From Ureibacillus manganicus DSM 26584 (GTDB lineage Bacteria > Bacillota > Bacilli > Bacillales_A > Planococcaceae), in assembly GCF_000772945.1 (NCBI RefSeq), contig NZ_JPVN01000014.1, positions 1 to 64,000 on the forward strand: a stretch of DNA of 64,000 nt, in the 5' to 3' direction. How positions within the stretch are numbered: position 1 is the stretch's first letter; every line of letters begins with the position of its first letter. Position numbers and translations under genes: made by a program. Below the pieces are notes generated by a model. That model was not told where the DNA came from, searched no databases, and worked only from the letters and a program-made list of their open reading frames with translations. Shown here piece by piece: positions 33,874-43,518 of the stretch.

Positions 33874-35019
33874 TTGGCAAAAATCGAGTTAAAGCATATG
33901 TATAAAGATTATGTTGAGGGTGTCCATGCCGTAACCGATTTCGATTTAACAATTGAAAATGAAGAATTTATCGTTCTAGTTGGGCCATCTGGTTGTGGAA
34001 AATCAACTACATTACGTATGATTGCTGGACTTGAGGATATTTCTTCAGGAGAAATCTATATCGACGGCAAAAAACAAAATAATCTACACCCAAAAGACCG
34101 GGATATTGCCATGGTATTCCAAAACTATGCGTTATATCCTCACATGAATGTTTATGACAACATGGCTTTTGGTTTGAAAATGCGTAAAACTCCGAAGGAA
34201 GAAATTGATCGTCGAGTGAAAAATGCTGCAAGAATATTAGATATTGAACAATTACTAGAGCGTAAACCGAAGGAACTTTCTGGCGGGCAAAGGCAAAGGG
34301 TAGCACTAGGCCGGGCTATTGTCCGCGAAGCAAAAGTTTTCTTAATGGATGAGCCGCTATCGAATTTAGATGCTAAACTTCGCTTCCAAACACGTGCAGA
34401 AATTACGAAGCTCCATCGAAACTTAAAAGCAACAACAATCTATGTAACTCACGACCAAACAGAAGCGATGTCTATGGCAACTCGTATTGTTGTCATGAAA
34501 GATGGACTGATTCAGCAAATCGGTACACCGAAGGAAATCTATACAAAACCGGCTAATGTGTTCGTTGGAAAATTTATCGGATCCCCAGCGATGAACTTTA
34601 TTAATACAACGGTAAAAGAAAATCGAATCAAGATCGGTGAACACTCATTTGAATTACCTAAAACGGTTCAAGAAAAACTCAAATCACAAGGCTATTCAAA
34701 CAAAGACATGTTATTGGGTATTCGACCGGAAGACTTAGAATTGGTCCATGAAGAAAAGAAAGACCTTACTATCTCGGTTCAAGTAGAACTATCTGAATTA
34801 ATGGGTGCGGAAACTTTAGTATACTTCAAGATTCAAAACGAAACGATCATTTCAAAGATTAATAGTATGGATCAATTCGAAGCGGGACAAAAAGTTCAAT
34901 TTGGCATTAACTTTGACCAAATTCATTTCTTTGATCGAGACACAGAGCTTCGAGTACCGACTTTAGATGAGACTCTAACGAATCAGAAAACTAAGGATAA
35001 GGACCGCTTTACTGCATGA
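33874..35019 (+). CDS. ugpC: UgpC/MsmX-type sugar ABC transporter ATPase
   Basis: Walker A is GPSGCGKST (residues 37-45), the signature LSGGQRQR (near 135) and Walker B VFLMDEPLSNLDA (near 153). After residue 240 comes the TOBE-like regulatory domain of the MalK/UgpC/MsmX group (GIRPEDLELV). The protein should power the two LplB/LplC-like permeases downstream. The start is the TTG at 33874 after GGAGGAGAGA. The ATGA overlap with the next gene shows coupled translation. The symbol marks the family and not a proven glycerol-3-phosphate substrate. Confidence 0.95.
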   Translation: MAKIELKHMYKDYVEGVHAVTDFDLTIENEEFIVLVGPSGCGKSTTLRMIAGLEDISSGEIYIDGKKQNNLHPKDRDIAMVFQNYALYPHMNVYDNMAFGLKMRKTPKEEIDRRVKNAARILDIEQLLERKPKELSGGQRQRVALGRAIVREAKVFLMDEPLSNLDAKLRFQTRAEITKLHRNLKATTIYVTHDQTEAMSMATRIVVMKDGLIQQIGTPKEIYTKPANVFVGKFIGSPAMNFINTTVKENRIKIGEHSFELPKTVQEKLKSQGYSNKDMLLGIRPEDLELVHEEKKDLTISVQVELSELMGAETLVYFKIQNETIISKINSMDQFEAGQKVQFGINFDQIHFFDRDTELRVPTLDETLTNQKTKDKDRFTA

Positions 35020-36491
35020 ATGTAGAACTTTTTAAACAAGATTTTCAAATGACACAATCAGCACATCAAGCCCATCTCGTATATCGAGTCTATGTACCAA
35101 ACAATCTATCAGAAATTCAAGTGCGATTTCAATACGGTCCTATCGTCGAAACAGATCAAGTAATGATTCGACAAGCTGTTGTCCGTGAAGGGTTAAGTGA
35201 ATCCCTTGTCCAAGATGAAACAACGGTAAGAAATTTACTAACGGTCTCAATCAATGACCCAGGGAATATTCGTGGTGCTCATCATTTCTTCGCAGAAGAC
35301 CAGTTGATCATCATCAATGAGGAGAAAGCAACAGAAGGATTTCTCGCAGGTAAGATTCAAGAAGGGTTTTGGGAATTTATCATCAGCGGTCATGGCGTTT
35401 TTTCAAACGTCATAACTGGTCAATTTGTAGTCACTGGTGTTTCGGAAAACAATCAAGATAAAAATGAAGAAACGGTACCATTTAAAAATCTTCAATTCGA
35501 GGCAGTAAAGAAAAACCGAAGTCGAAAACCGAAAGAAGAACCGATTCAAGTAAAGCGATTGGAACTTCATAGTCACACCGTTCACAGTGATGCCCCACAA
35601 ACAACAGAAGAATTAATAACGCAGGCGGAAAATGAAAAAATCGATTGGCTCGCAATTACAGATCATAATACAATGACTGCTTTAATCGAGGCAGAACAGA
35701 ATAACAACTTTAACCGTCAAGTGCGACTGTTAAATGGCATTGAATACACTACGTTTTATGGTCACTTTTTAGTACATGGGCCAAGAGAACAAATTCTATT
35801 TGATTGGACAAAACTTTCAAAGAACACGATTGAACAATATTTAAAAAAGCTAAAGGAACAAGATGTTTATATTACCATCGCACATCCTTTTGATAGTGGC
35901 AATCCGTTTTGTACAGGCTGTCGGTGGGAGTATCATTTAGATCATCTAAAATTTGTAGATGCAATCGAAGTTTGGAATAGTACAAACCCACATCAATCAT
36001 TATCAAACGAAGATGCTTTCCATCAATGGAAACGATTATTAAAAAATGGGATTGAAATTGCTGCTTCAAGCGGCAGGGATTGGCACAGGTTATACCCGAA
36101 TGAAGCAATTGCTTATACTTATGTCCTCGTTCCAAACAATGAAACAGAAGATGATATTTTACAAGCTCTTAAACTGGGAAGAACATATAGTTCTATTCGT
36201 CCGCAAATCGACTTCAAAGTAAATGAGATTCATATTTTAGGAGATCGTGTAGAGGATTACGCCGGTGAGATAGATCTGTCGGTTCACCTCAATCAACTTA
36301 AAGGTGGTGATACGTTCCAGATTTACTCCCAACATGGCCTCATCTATGAAAAAGTCTTTACGGGTGAAAAGCAATGGGAAGAAATCATCCGACTCCAAAA
36401 CGATGGATTTTCGCTACTAAGAGTTGAAATGTTAAATGAAGCGAATGAACGGATCGCTTTTACAAACCCAATTTATATCCATCGATCATAG
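35016..36491 (+). CDS. PHP-domain metallohydrolase (CehA/McbA type)
   Basis: A first domain of about 170 residues of unknown role precedes a PHP domain (about 180-420). The metal-binding histidines are in LELHSHTVHSDAP (near 185), AITDHNTM, GIEYTTFYGHFL and TIAHPFD. CehA-like hydrolases cleave carbamate or phosphate esters, and PHP phosphatases remove phosphate from small molecules. The gene overlaps the ATPase by 4 bases, so it is part of the transport operon, where it may process the imported compound. The C-terminal 70 residues look beta-rich. Confidence 0.85.
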   Translation: MNVELFKQDFQMTQSAHQAHLVYRVYVPNNLSEIQVRFQYGPIVETDQVMIRQAVVREGLSESLVQDETTVRNLLTVSINDPGNIRGAHHFFAEDQLIIINEEKATEGFLAGKIQEGFWEFIISGHGVFSNVITGQFVVTGVSENNQDKNEETVPFKNLQFEAVKKNRSRKPKEEPIQVKRLELHSHTVHSDAPQTTEELITQAENEKIDWLAITDHNTMTALIEAEQNNNFNRQVRLLNGIEYTTFYGHFLVHGPREQILFDWTKLSKNTIEQYLKKLKEQDVYITIAHPFDSGNPFCTGCRWEYHLDHLKFVDAIEVWNSTNPHQSLSNEDAFHQWKRLLKNGIEIAASSGRDWHRLYPNEAIAYTYVLVPNNETEDDILQALKLGRTYSSIRPQIDFKVNEIHILGDRVEDYAGEIDLSVHLNQLKGGDTFQIYSQHGLIYEKVFTGEKQWEEIIRLQNDGFSLLRVEMLNEANERIAFTNPIYIHRS

Positions 36492-36508
36492 GAAAGGAGC
36501 GAATTTAC

Positions 36509-37489
36509 TTGGAAAACGTTGTCGTCCATAATGGTGTATTAAAAACAAAGGAAGAGCTTGAAAAACACTATAACCCTGTCAAGGAAACACTATGGACAAA
36601 AATGAATAAACATAAAATCTTTTATATCATGCTTTTTCCATGTCTGGCCTTCTTCCTAATTTTCTCATATTGGCCAATGGCAGGTTTGATTTTAGCTTTT
36701 AAACAGTATGGCTTCAATACAGGAATTTTAGGTGGCGACTGGGTAGGTTTCAAGTACTTTGAACAGTTCTTTAACGATCCGAGAAGCTGGTTATATGTAA
36801 AAAACACAATTATTATCAGTATTTTAAAACTATTTGTCTATTTACCATTTCCAATTTTACTTGCTTTAATGCTAAACGACGTGAAAAACAACAAATTACG
36901 AGGTGCTTTACAAAGTATTACGTATCTCCCGTACTTCATTTCTTGGGTAGTTGTTGTTGGTTTAATGAACCGAATACTCGCTCCGAACACAGGAATGATC
37001 AATCAAGCAATTGAGTCATTTGGCGGAGATGGAAGTAAGTTCTTTATGATGGAAGAAGGCTTGTTCTTACCATTAGTCTTTATCAGTTATCTTTGGAAAA
37101 GTATTGGTTGGGATTCGATTATTTATTTCGCTGCCATTGTTGCAATTGTACCTACACTGTATGAAGCAGCAGCGATCGATGGGGCAGGGAAGTTACGTCA
37201 AATCTGGCACGTTACGTTACCTGGAATCTCTGCAACTATCATTATCCTTTTCATCTTATCTTTAGGAAGTATTTTATCTTCCGGATTCGATCAAGTTTAT
37301 TTAATGCAAAACCCAGGAAATGCAAATGTTTCCGAAACAATCGATACGTATATCGTCCGAACTGGTCTACAAGGCGGTCAATTTGGCTACGCAACAGCGA
37401 TTGGTTTGATGCAAGGGATTGCAGGCTTAATCATCACAATTATTGTCAATAAAATCACAAGTAAAAAATTCGGTACTTCACTATGGTAA
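36509..37489 (+). CDS. Sugar ABC transporter permease, LplB type
   Basis: The 326-residue inner-membrane permease has six helices. The EAA loop is YEAAAIDGAGKLRQIWHVTL followed by PGI (near residues 220-240), and the helix 3 stretch LQSITYLPYFISWVVVVGLM is typical of LplB/YtcP-type permeases. It works with the LplC-like permease and the UgpC-like ATPase. TTG at 36509 follows AAAGGAGCG. An A/T-rich spacer of 17 bases separates it from the PHP gene. Confidence 0.93.
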   Translation: MENVVVHNGVLKTKEELEKHYNPVKETLWTKMNKHKIFYIMLFPCLAFFLIFSYWPMAGLILAFKQYGFNTGILGGDWVGFKYFEQFFNDPRSWLYVKNTIIISILKLFVYLPFPILLALMLNDVKNNKLRGALQSITYLPYFISWVVVVGLMNRILAPNTGMINQAIESFGGDGSKFFMMEEGLFLPLVFISYLWKSIGWDSIIYFAAIVAIVPTLYEAAAIDGAGKLRQIWHVTLPGISATIIILFILSLGSILSSGFDQVYLMQNPGNANVSETIDTYIVRTGLQGGQFGYATAIGLMQGIAGLIITIIVNKITSKKFGTSLW

Positions 37490-37509
37490 TTATAGGAGGA
37501 AACAACAAG

Positions 37510-39210
37510 ATGAACGCTTCATTTAAAAGATTTTTAACAACAGTTTTACTCGTGTTAACAGCTATTGTTGCTGTTGGTTGTTCAAATAAGAATTCAGAGA
37601 TTATTACAGAAAAACCAGAAGGCGCTCCGGATACTTGGATTGCGGACCGTACGATAACTGGTCTCGTTTTTCAATCAGCAAATGACGCTGGTATAGACAT
37701 GAATGAAGAAGTTCTAGCTTACATCAAAGAAAGAACAGGGATTACGTTAGAATTACAAACAGTAACAAACGATAATTCCACTGAAGCTTTAGCAGCAGGA
37801 TTAGCAGCAGGCGATTTAGCAGACTTTGTAGCTTTCTATTTAAATAATAGTGGTCGTCCAGAAATGTCCCTATTACTAAAAGCGGCAAATGAAGGAATGT
37901 TCCATGATTTAACGCCATTAATGCAAAACACAAAAGTGTACTCAAAGTATTTGGAAGAAGATTACTTACCAGCCGACACACGTGACAACATTATGTTCCG
38001 TGAAGAATGGAATGGCGCTTCTTACTTAGTTCATATGGCAATCAACCGTAACGGTGGGGATGTAGGACGTCCTACTGTTGGTGGGCTTTACATTAAGAAA
38101 GACATAGTAGATGCATTAGGAATTGATCCAAACGAAGTAAACACATCAGAAGAATTAGTAGAGTTAGCACAACAAATGAAATCAGGCAATTTCGTTGATG
38201 ATAACGGAAGACCGATTACTGTAATTGGTCCTACAGCTTGGGGCGGTTCAGACCGTGATTGGTTATACAATGACCTTGTTTGGACAGGCGTTAGTGGTGA
38301 AAAATTCATGAAGGATGAAAATGGAAAAATTCTTCACGAAGCACAAACAAACTACGGGATTGAACGAGTGAAATTTGTTCAACAATTAATCAGTCAAGGG
38401 TTAATGACACCTGAGTATTACACAATGGAAGAAACACGTGCAAAAGAAGGTATCGTGAACGGTTCATTCGGAATTGTGTCAGATATGCATAACTATATGC
38501 CAGAAAATAATGATATGACGTATATCCCATTAGGTCCAATCTCACGTGTTGATGGCACAAATGACATGGTTGTCTCTTATAAATCTGGTTATGCTGGCTG
38601 GGCGATACCAAGTACAACAGAGTATCCAGAACATATCATGCAATTTGCTGATTGGTTAGCAAGTGAAGAAGGAAAAATGCTGTACTTCTATGGTCTTGAA
38701 GGAAGAGATTACGATTTAGATGAACATGGTAACCCAGTTGTAAAACAAGAAGTGCTTGATCTGAAAGAATCAAATCCAGAAGAAGCGAAAAAACTTGGTT
38801 TCCGTGGTGTTGGTGCTTACTGGGGTGAGCATTTAGCTTATACAGATATGGATAATCTAGGTGACTTTGGTGAACGTAGTTATGGGGAAAGTGTAACTGG
38901 CGAAAAAGCATCTGCTGCAACCGAAATTCTAGATTTATATCAATACGAAGAAAAGTTTGCAAATGCAAGAATCATTGATGGAATGACGGTTCAATCATTC
39001 CTTTACGAATTCGAAGGAAATGATGGCGGACTTTCAACTGCATTATCTCGCTACAACGATGATGTTCTTCGTGCATACTATGCAAAATCTATTGAAGAAG
39101 CACAAGTAATTTTAGACGAATCTCGTAAAAATCTTGAAAAGAATCGATTACAAGAATTCCTTGATTTTGTTGAACAAAAAGAATCAGATGGCGCAACAAT
39201 TAAATTCTAA
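37510..39210 (+). CDS. Sugar-binding lipoprotein of the LplA type
   Basis: The signal peptide ends VAVGC with the lipidated Cys24; the mature protein of about 543 residues is the large substrate-binding form seen with LplB/LplC-like permeases. The ATG at 37510 is fixed by AGGAGG upstream, and the frame's earlier ATG at 37483 only overlaps the permease end. The ligand is unknown. It is the highest-copy component in such systems, and a hairpin terminator directly follows it. Confidence 0.92.
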   Translation: MNASFKRFLTTVLLVLTAIVAVGCSNKNSEIITEKPEGAPDTWIADRTITGLVFQSANDAGIDMNEEVLAYIKERTGITLELQTVTNDNSTEALAAGLAAGDLADFVAFYLNNSGRPEMSLLLKAANEGMFHDLTPLMQNTKVYSKYLEEDYLPADTRDNIMFREEWNGASYLVHMAINRNGGDVGRPTVGGLYIKKDIVDALGIDPNEVNTSEELVELAQQMKSGNFVDDNGRPITVIGPTAWGGSDRDWLYNDLVWTGVSGEKFMKDENGKILHEAQTNYGIERVKFVQQLISQGLMTPEYYTMEETRAKEGIVNGSFGIVSDMHNYMPENNDMTYIPLGPISRVDGTNDMVVSYKSGYAGWAIPSTTEYPEHIMQFADWLASEEGKMLYFYGLEGRDYDLDEHGNPVVKQEVLDLKESNPEEAKKLGFRGVGAYWGEHLAYTDMDNLGDFGERSYGESVTGEKASAATEILDLYQYEEKFANARIIDGMTVQSFLYEFEGNDGGLSTALSRYNDDVLRAYYAKSIEEAQVILDESRKNLEKNRLQEFLDFVEQKESDGATIKF

Positions 39211-39338
39211 CTAAAAGAATTATCAAAGGCTACTTTCCGGAATTCATGTATCTAAAAAATCCTCCAAATTTTATAGTTCGTTATGTACGGAAAAAAGATA
39301 GCTAAAAAGACAGATAGTAATAAGTAGAAATTCAAATG

Positions 39339-39381
39339 AAACCTCTCCTAATCCACTCGGAGCGAGGGAGGTTTTCATTTT
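39339..39381 (+). terminator. Hairpin after the binding-lipoprotein gene, inside the operon
   Basis: AAACCTC pairs with GAGGTTT, with more pairing inside, and TTTTCATTTT follows. It lies between the binding protein and the LplC permease, which has no obvious promoter of its own. A partial terminator here would make the binding protein more abundant than the downstream proteins, as is known for other ABC operons. Confidence 0.75.
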
Positions 39382-39436
39382 AAATGTAGAAATCTATGAA
39401 AATAAAAAATGCTCACTTGATAAGGAGAATAATTGA

Positions 39437-40336
39437 ATGAGTAATAGTATGGTAGGACCAAAAGCATTAAGATTCTTAAATATACTGTTGATTGTACTAT
39501 TTTGCTTAGCGATCATTCTACCATTTTTGCATGTATTAGCGATTTCGTTTAATAGCGGTGTAGATGCACAAAAAGGTGGAATTGGTTTTTGGCCAAGAGA
39601 GTGGTCTTTCGAAAACTATACCGAAGTGTTCAAACAAGATAATTTACTAAATGGTTTATTTATTTCAATTTTTAGAACAGTAGTAGGGACAGTAATCGGT
39701 GTAGCGCTAATGTCTATGGCAGCATACGCCATGACGATTAAAACATTGCCAGGTCGAAAACAAATCACATTCTTTGTATTCTTCACGATGCTATTTAGCG
39801 GGGGAACTGTTCCTTATTACCTCGTTTTAACAGAATTAAATTTAACAAATACCATTTGGGTATTTATCATCCCAAGTCTGTATAGTGTAACGAATATTTT
39901 ATTACTTCGAACATCATTCAATCAATTACCTTTCTCTGTCATTGAGGCAGCGCGAATTGATGGTTGCAGTGAGTTTAAGATTTTTAGAAGTATCGTGATT
40001 CCAATGAGTAAACCAGTACTTGCAACGATTAGTCTATTTACAGCTGTTGGCCATTGGAATGACTGGTATTACGGATCATTCTTTGTACGTGATGCGAGTT
40101 TAAAACCATTAGCAACACTTCTACAAGAAATGTTAACAAGACAAGCGGCACTATCGGATATTTTACTAAGAAATTCAGGATCGATGGCTTACTCTCAATT
40201 GGACAAAATCACAGTTACGAGTGAATCGCTACAAATGGCTACTATTATTGTAGTTATGATTCCAATGGTGTTAATTTACCCATTCATTCAAAAATACTTT
40301 GTTAAAGGGATTACAGTTGGGTCCATTAAAGAATAA
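39437..40336 (+). CDS. Sugar ABC transporter permease, LplC type
   Basis: The 299-residue permease has six membrane helices and the LplC/YtcP-like EAA loop IEAARIDGCSEFKIFRSIVI with PMSKP (near 180-205). The middle GGTVPYYLVLTELNLTNTIW is typical of the second permease of large-binding-protein systems. TAAGGAG precedes the ATG. The spacing of 227 bases after the lipoprotein gene holds a terminator hairpin but no other gene. Confidence 0.93.
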   Translation: MSNSMVGPKALRFLNILLIVLFCLAIILPFLHVLAISFNSGVDAQKGGIGFWPREWSFENYTEVFKQDNLLNGLFISIFRTVVGTVIGVALMSMAAYAMTIKTLPGRKQITFFVFFTMLFSGGTVPYYLVLTELNLTNTIWVFIIPSLYSVTNILLLRTSFNQLPFSVIEAARIDGCSEFKIFRSIVIPMSKPVLATISLFTAVGHWNDWYYGSFFVRDASLKPLATLLQEMLTRQAALSDILLRNSGSMAYSQLDKITVTSESLQMATIIVVMIPMVLIYPFIQKYFVKGITVGSIKE

Positions 40337-40353
40337 ACATTGAGGTGAAAATG

Positions 40354-41235
40354 ATGAAATTAAAATTAAGAGAAGATGGCACATTTAAAATTGTTCAATT
40401 AACTGACTTGCATATCGGGTCATTACCACACCATGAGGATGACTATAAAACATTTGATTTAATCGATAAAGCCTTTGATAACTTAGATGCAGATTTAGTC
40501 ATGATTACTGGAGATTTAATTTGGAGTGAAGGTGTTCCAAATGCAGATAAAGTATTCACTGAATTATTAGAGCGCATCAACAAACATGAAGTTCCAGTAG
40601 CAATCACTTACGGAAATCATGATTCTGAGGATGAATTTGTTCGCTCAGATATGCGAAAAATGGAAAGCATTTTAGAGCACTTAGTTGAAAAGAAAAACTC
40701 CTTTATCGTAGAAGACCGTGAAAGCTATACAGTAGAGATCTATGACGAAAAAGGTGAAGATATTAAACACGTTCTTTATGTCATTGATTCAGGTGCATCT
40801 GCGCCGTTACCAGTTGGAATTTACGAATGGGTACATCCTGAACAGGTGAACTGGTTCCGAAAGGTTTCACAAAACTACAAGCAGCCGCACGGACAAAAAA
40901 CAGATTTAATCTTTATGCATATTCCACTCCCTGAATATTGGCAAGCTTCTCAAAATATTCTATCAGGCGAGTGTAATGAAACAAATGATACAATTTCTGC
41001 TCCTTATATTAACACAGGGTTATTTGCCGCAGCTTATATGAATGGTCAAGTTGAAGCAGTTTTTTGCGGTCACGATCATGATAATAACTTTGTCGGAGAG
41101 CATCATGGCATTAAGTTAGTTTATGGACAAGTCAGTGGTTATCAGTGCTATGGAGATTTTGAAAGAGGCGCAAGAATCATTAGACTAACTGCAAATGGTA
41201 TGGAGACGAAAACCGTTGTTGAACGCAAATTCTAA
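40354..41235 (+). CDS. Metallophosphoesterase (calcineurin-like)
   Basis: The motifs of the calcineurin fold are present: QLTDLHIG (near residues 15-22), ITGDLIW (near 49), YGNHDSE (near 88), MHIPLPE (near 190), and CGHDHDNNFV (near 238). It should hydrolyse a phosphate mono- or diester using two metal ions. The 294-residue enzyme is cytoplasmic. AGGTGA favours the ATG at 40354 over the one three bases earlier. It belongs to the sugar ABC operon, so a phosphorylated substrate is likely, which is inference. Confidence 0.92.
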   Translation: MKLKLREDGTFKIVQLTDLHIGSLPHHEDDYKTFDLIDKAFDNLDADLVMITGDLIWSEGVPNADKVFTELLERINKHEVPVAITYGNHDSEDEFVRSDMRKMESILEHLVEKKNSFIVEDRESYTVEIYDEKGEDIKHVLYVIDSGASAPLPVGIYEWVHPEQVNWFRKVSQNYKQPHGQKTDLIFMHIPLPEYWQASQNILSGECNETNDTISAPYINTGLFAAAYMNGQVEAVFCGHDHDNNFVGEHHGIKLVYGQVSGYQCYGDFERGARIIRLTANGMETKTVVERKF

Positions 41236-42589
41236 TCCCATCTCAGCTCAAGAAAATACGCAAGCGATCCCTCGCTTTACTGTGTTGTTTATCCCCATAC
41301 TAATTGAACAACTATTTAGTATGTTACTAGGAAATATTGATGTACTAATGCTCAGTCAATATAGTGATGACGCCGTTGCGGCAGTGGGGATGTCCAATCA
41401 GTTAGTAATGGTAGGACTCATGGTACTTGGAATTGTTTCTATAGGAAGTTCCATTCAGCTGTTACAGCTTGTTAGTTCAAAGAGACAACAATACTTGAAA
41501 TCGGTAATCAAACATTCTGTCTACTTAAATGTATTGATTTCAACCGTTTTGTCGCTTATTTTTTTCCTCTTTGGCAGAACATTTTTAAGCTGGATTCAAA
41601 CACCCCAAGAGTTACTTGACGGTGCTTACACATACCTCATTATTGTTGGCTTTAGTCTGATTTTGCAATCTATTACAACCAGCATGAGTGCTGTATTTCG
41701 AAGTTTTGCAATCGTAAAGGTAATTATGGGTATATCCATTATTACAAATGTTATTAATGTTATTGGAAATTACATTGTTATTTTATCTCCATGGGAATTT
41801 CTAGGGACAGGTATTACAGGAGTAGCCAATTCCACAATCATTGCCCGCTTAATTGGTGCAGTCCTAGTCTTATTTGCTTTTGTAAAATTAATTCCGCAAC
41901 ATCGAGATGCTTTTAAAACGTTCAAGTTAGAGAAAGGAACGAGCCGGTCGATTTTTAAATTAGGGCTTCCTTCGGCATTAGAAAATGTCTCATACACAAC
42001 ATCACAAATGATGATTACAGGTATAATTGCAACCTTTGGGACCACAATGATTACATCAAAAATCTATACACAAAACATTACAGCTATAATATTTACATTG
42101 GCTGCGTCTATCTCTATAGCGAACCAGGTGATTGTAGGGAGATATATTGGCTTAGACTATAAACGGGAAGCTAAAAATTATACAAAAAAAGTGATGTTCC
42201 GATCGGTAGGGGTTGCCGTTGCAACGTCATTTATATTAGCACTTTCTGGTTCCATGATTATCCCATTCTTTACAAATGATCCAGTCATTCAACATACTGT
42301 GTTAACACTAATGTGGTTTAGTATATTACTAGAACCTGGTCGTATGGTAAATGAAATTGTAATTGGTGCGTTAAATACTGCTGGAGACGTAAAGTTTCCG
42401 ACAATGCTTTCAATTATTTTTACATTTTTATTTACCATTCCTATGAGTTTTCTTATAGGAGTTTATCTCGGCTACGGGTTAGTCGGAGTTTGGATTGTGT
42501 TTATTTTAGATGAATGGGTTCGAGCAATCATCCTTTATATTCGATGGAACAAAGAATCTTGGCACGATATTCAGATTTTTGAACAATAA
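41216..42589 (+). CDS. MATE family efflux transporter
   Basis: The protein has about 457 residues and 12 membrane helices in the MATE pattern, with IPILIEQLFSMLLGNIDVLM for the first helix and ASISIANQVIVGRYIGLDY in the second half. MATE proteins export cationic drugs or metabolites using sodium or proton gradients. TTG at 41216 follows GGAG at 41204-41207 and overlaps the end of the metallophosphoesterase gene by 20 bases; the ATG at 41195 would overlap by 41 and has no ribosome site. Inclusion in a sugar-import operon is unusual and may remove a by-product. Confidence 0.88.
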   Translation: MLNANSNPISAQENTQAIPRFTVLFIPILIEQLFSMLLGNIDVLMLSQYSDDAVAAVGMSNQLVMVGLMVLGIVSIGSSIQLLQLVSSKRQQYLKSVIKHSVYLNVLISTVLSLIFFLFGRTFLSWIQTPQELLDGAYTYLIIVGFSLILQSITTSMSAVFRSFAIVKVIMGISIITNVINVIGNYIVILSPWEFLGTGITGVANSTIIARLIGAVLVLFAFVKLIPQHRDAFKTFKLEKGTSRSIFKLGLPSALENVSYTTSQMMITGIIATFGTTMITSKIYTQNITAIIFTLAASISIANQVIVGRYIGLDYKREAKNYTKKVMFRSVGVAVATSFILALSGSMIIPFFTNDPVIQHTVLTLMWFSILLEPGRMVNEIVIGALNTAGDVKFPTMLSIIFTFLFTIPMSFLIGVYLGYGLVGVWIVFILDEWVRAIILYIRWNKESWHDIQIFEQ

Positions 42590-42614
42590 AGAACAAAATG
42601 AAAAGGTGAGTAAT

Positions 42615-43454
42615 TTGAAGAAAGATGGTCATACACATACAGAGTTCTGCCCCCATGGTTCTGGGGAGGAAGTGGAGCTTTTTATACAAAAAGCAATTGA
42701 ATTAGGTTTTACGGAATACAGTATTACTGAACATAATCCACTTCCGCAGAGTTTTATGGAACAAGTATCAGGAGAACCTGAAGCAATTAGTACAGGTGGA
42801 ATGAATGCAGGTGATGTAGAGACCTACTTAAAAAAGATGCAAAACCTAAAAGAAAAATATAAAAGCGAATTAAAAATCAATGTTGGTTTTGAAATCGACT
42901 ATTTACCAGGTTTCGAGAACTGGACGATGGATTTTTTACGTGAATATGGAAAACAAATAGATGACAGTATTCTTTCCTTGCATTTTCAAATGGGGAATGG
43001 TGGGTTTCGTTCCATCGATTTTAGCGCAGAAGACTATGAAGATGGACTTGTAAAACATTATGGTAGTTTCCAAAAAGTCCAAGAAAAGTACTTTTCGGAC
43101 TATTTAAATATGGTTGAATCAGATCTCGGAAACTTTAAACCTAAGCGTATGGGGCATTTAACTTTATGCCAAAAGTTTCAAACCTATTTTAAAAATGAAA
43201 ACACGGAATTGAGTACAGAATCATTAATGTTAGTAGATCAGATTTTAACGAGAATTGTAGAAAAAGGATACGAATTAGATTTTAATACAGCCGGTCTTTT
43301 TAAGGAATATTGTGGAGAAACGTATCCGCCTTCCAATGTAATGCAGTTAATTCGAAAAAAAGGGGTACCGTTCGTATACGGTTCAGACTCTCATGCGATT
43401 AAGGATTTAGGTAGAGGATACGATGCTTTTTTATATGAAGTAACAAGACGGTAA
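42615..43454 (+). CDS. HisK-like PHP histidinol phosphatase family protein
   Basis: The PHP phosphatase of about 280 residues starts LKKDGHTHTEFCPHG with the metal-binding His6 and His8, then YSITEHNPLP, GFEIDYLPGFENW and SDSHAIKDLGR near the C terminus. The HisJ/HisK subfamily cleaves histidinol phosphate, but members in sugar operons may act on other phosphomonoesters, and no histidine genes are near. AAGGTGA lies 5 bases before the TTG at 42615. It is the third phosphoesterase-type gene of the operon. Confidence 0.85.
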   Translation: MKKDGHTHTEFCPHGSGEEVELFIQKAIELGFTEYSITEHNPLPQSFMEQVSGEPEAISTGGMNAGDVETYLKKMQNLKEKYKSELKINVGFEIDYLPGFENWTMDFLREYGKQIDDSILSLHFQMGNGGFRSIDFSAEDYEDGLVKHYGSFQKVQEKYFSDYLNMVESDLGNFKPKRMGHLTLCQKFQTYFKNENTELSTESLMLVDQILTRIVEKGYELDFNTAGLFKEYCGETYPPSNVMQLIRKKGVPFVYGSDSHAIKDLGRGYDAFLYEVTRR

Positions 43455-43518
43455 GGTCGGACAAGTTGACTTCTTGAATACAAGGAATAGAGACGAGAAT
43501 TAAAGGGAGAGAAAAACA

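Noticed and set aside
34007-34306. Antisense frames inside the ABC operon and other genes
   Set aside because: They have no ribosome sites and lie opposite clear conserved genes, so they are shadows.
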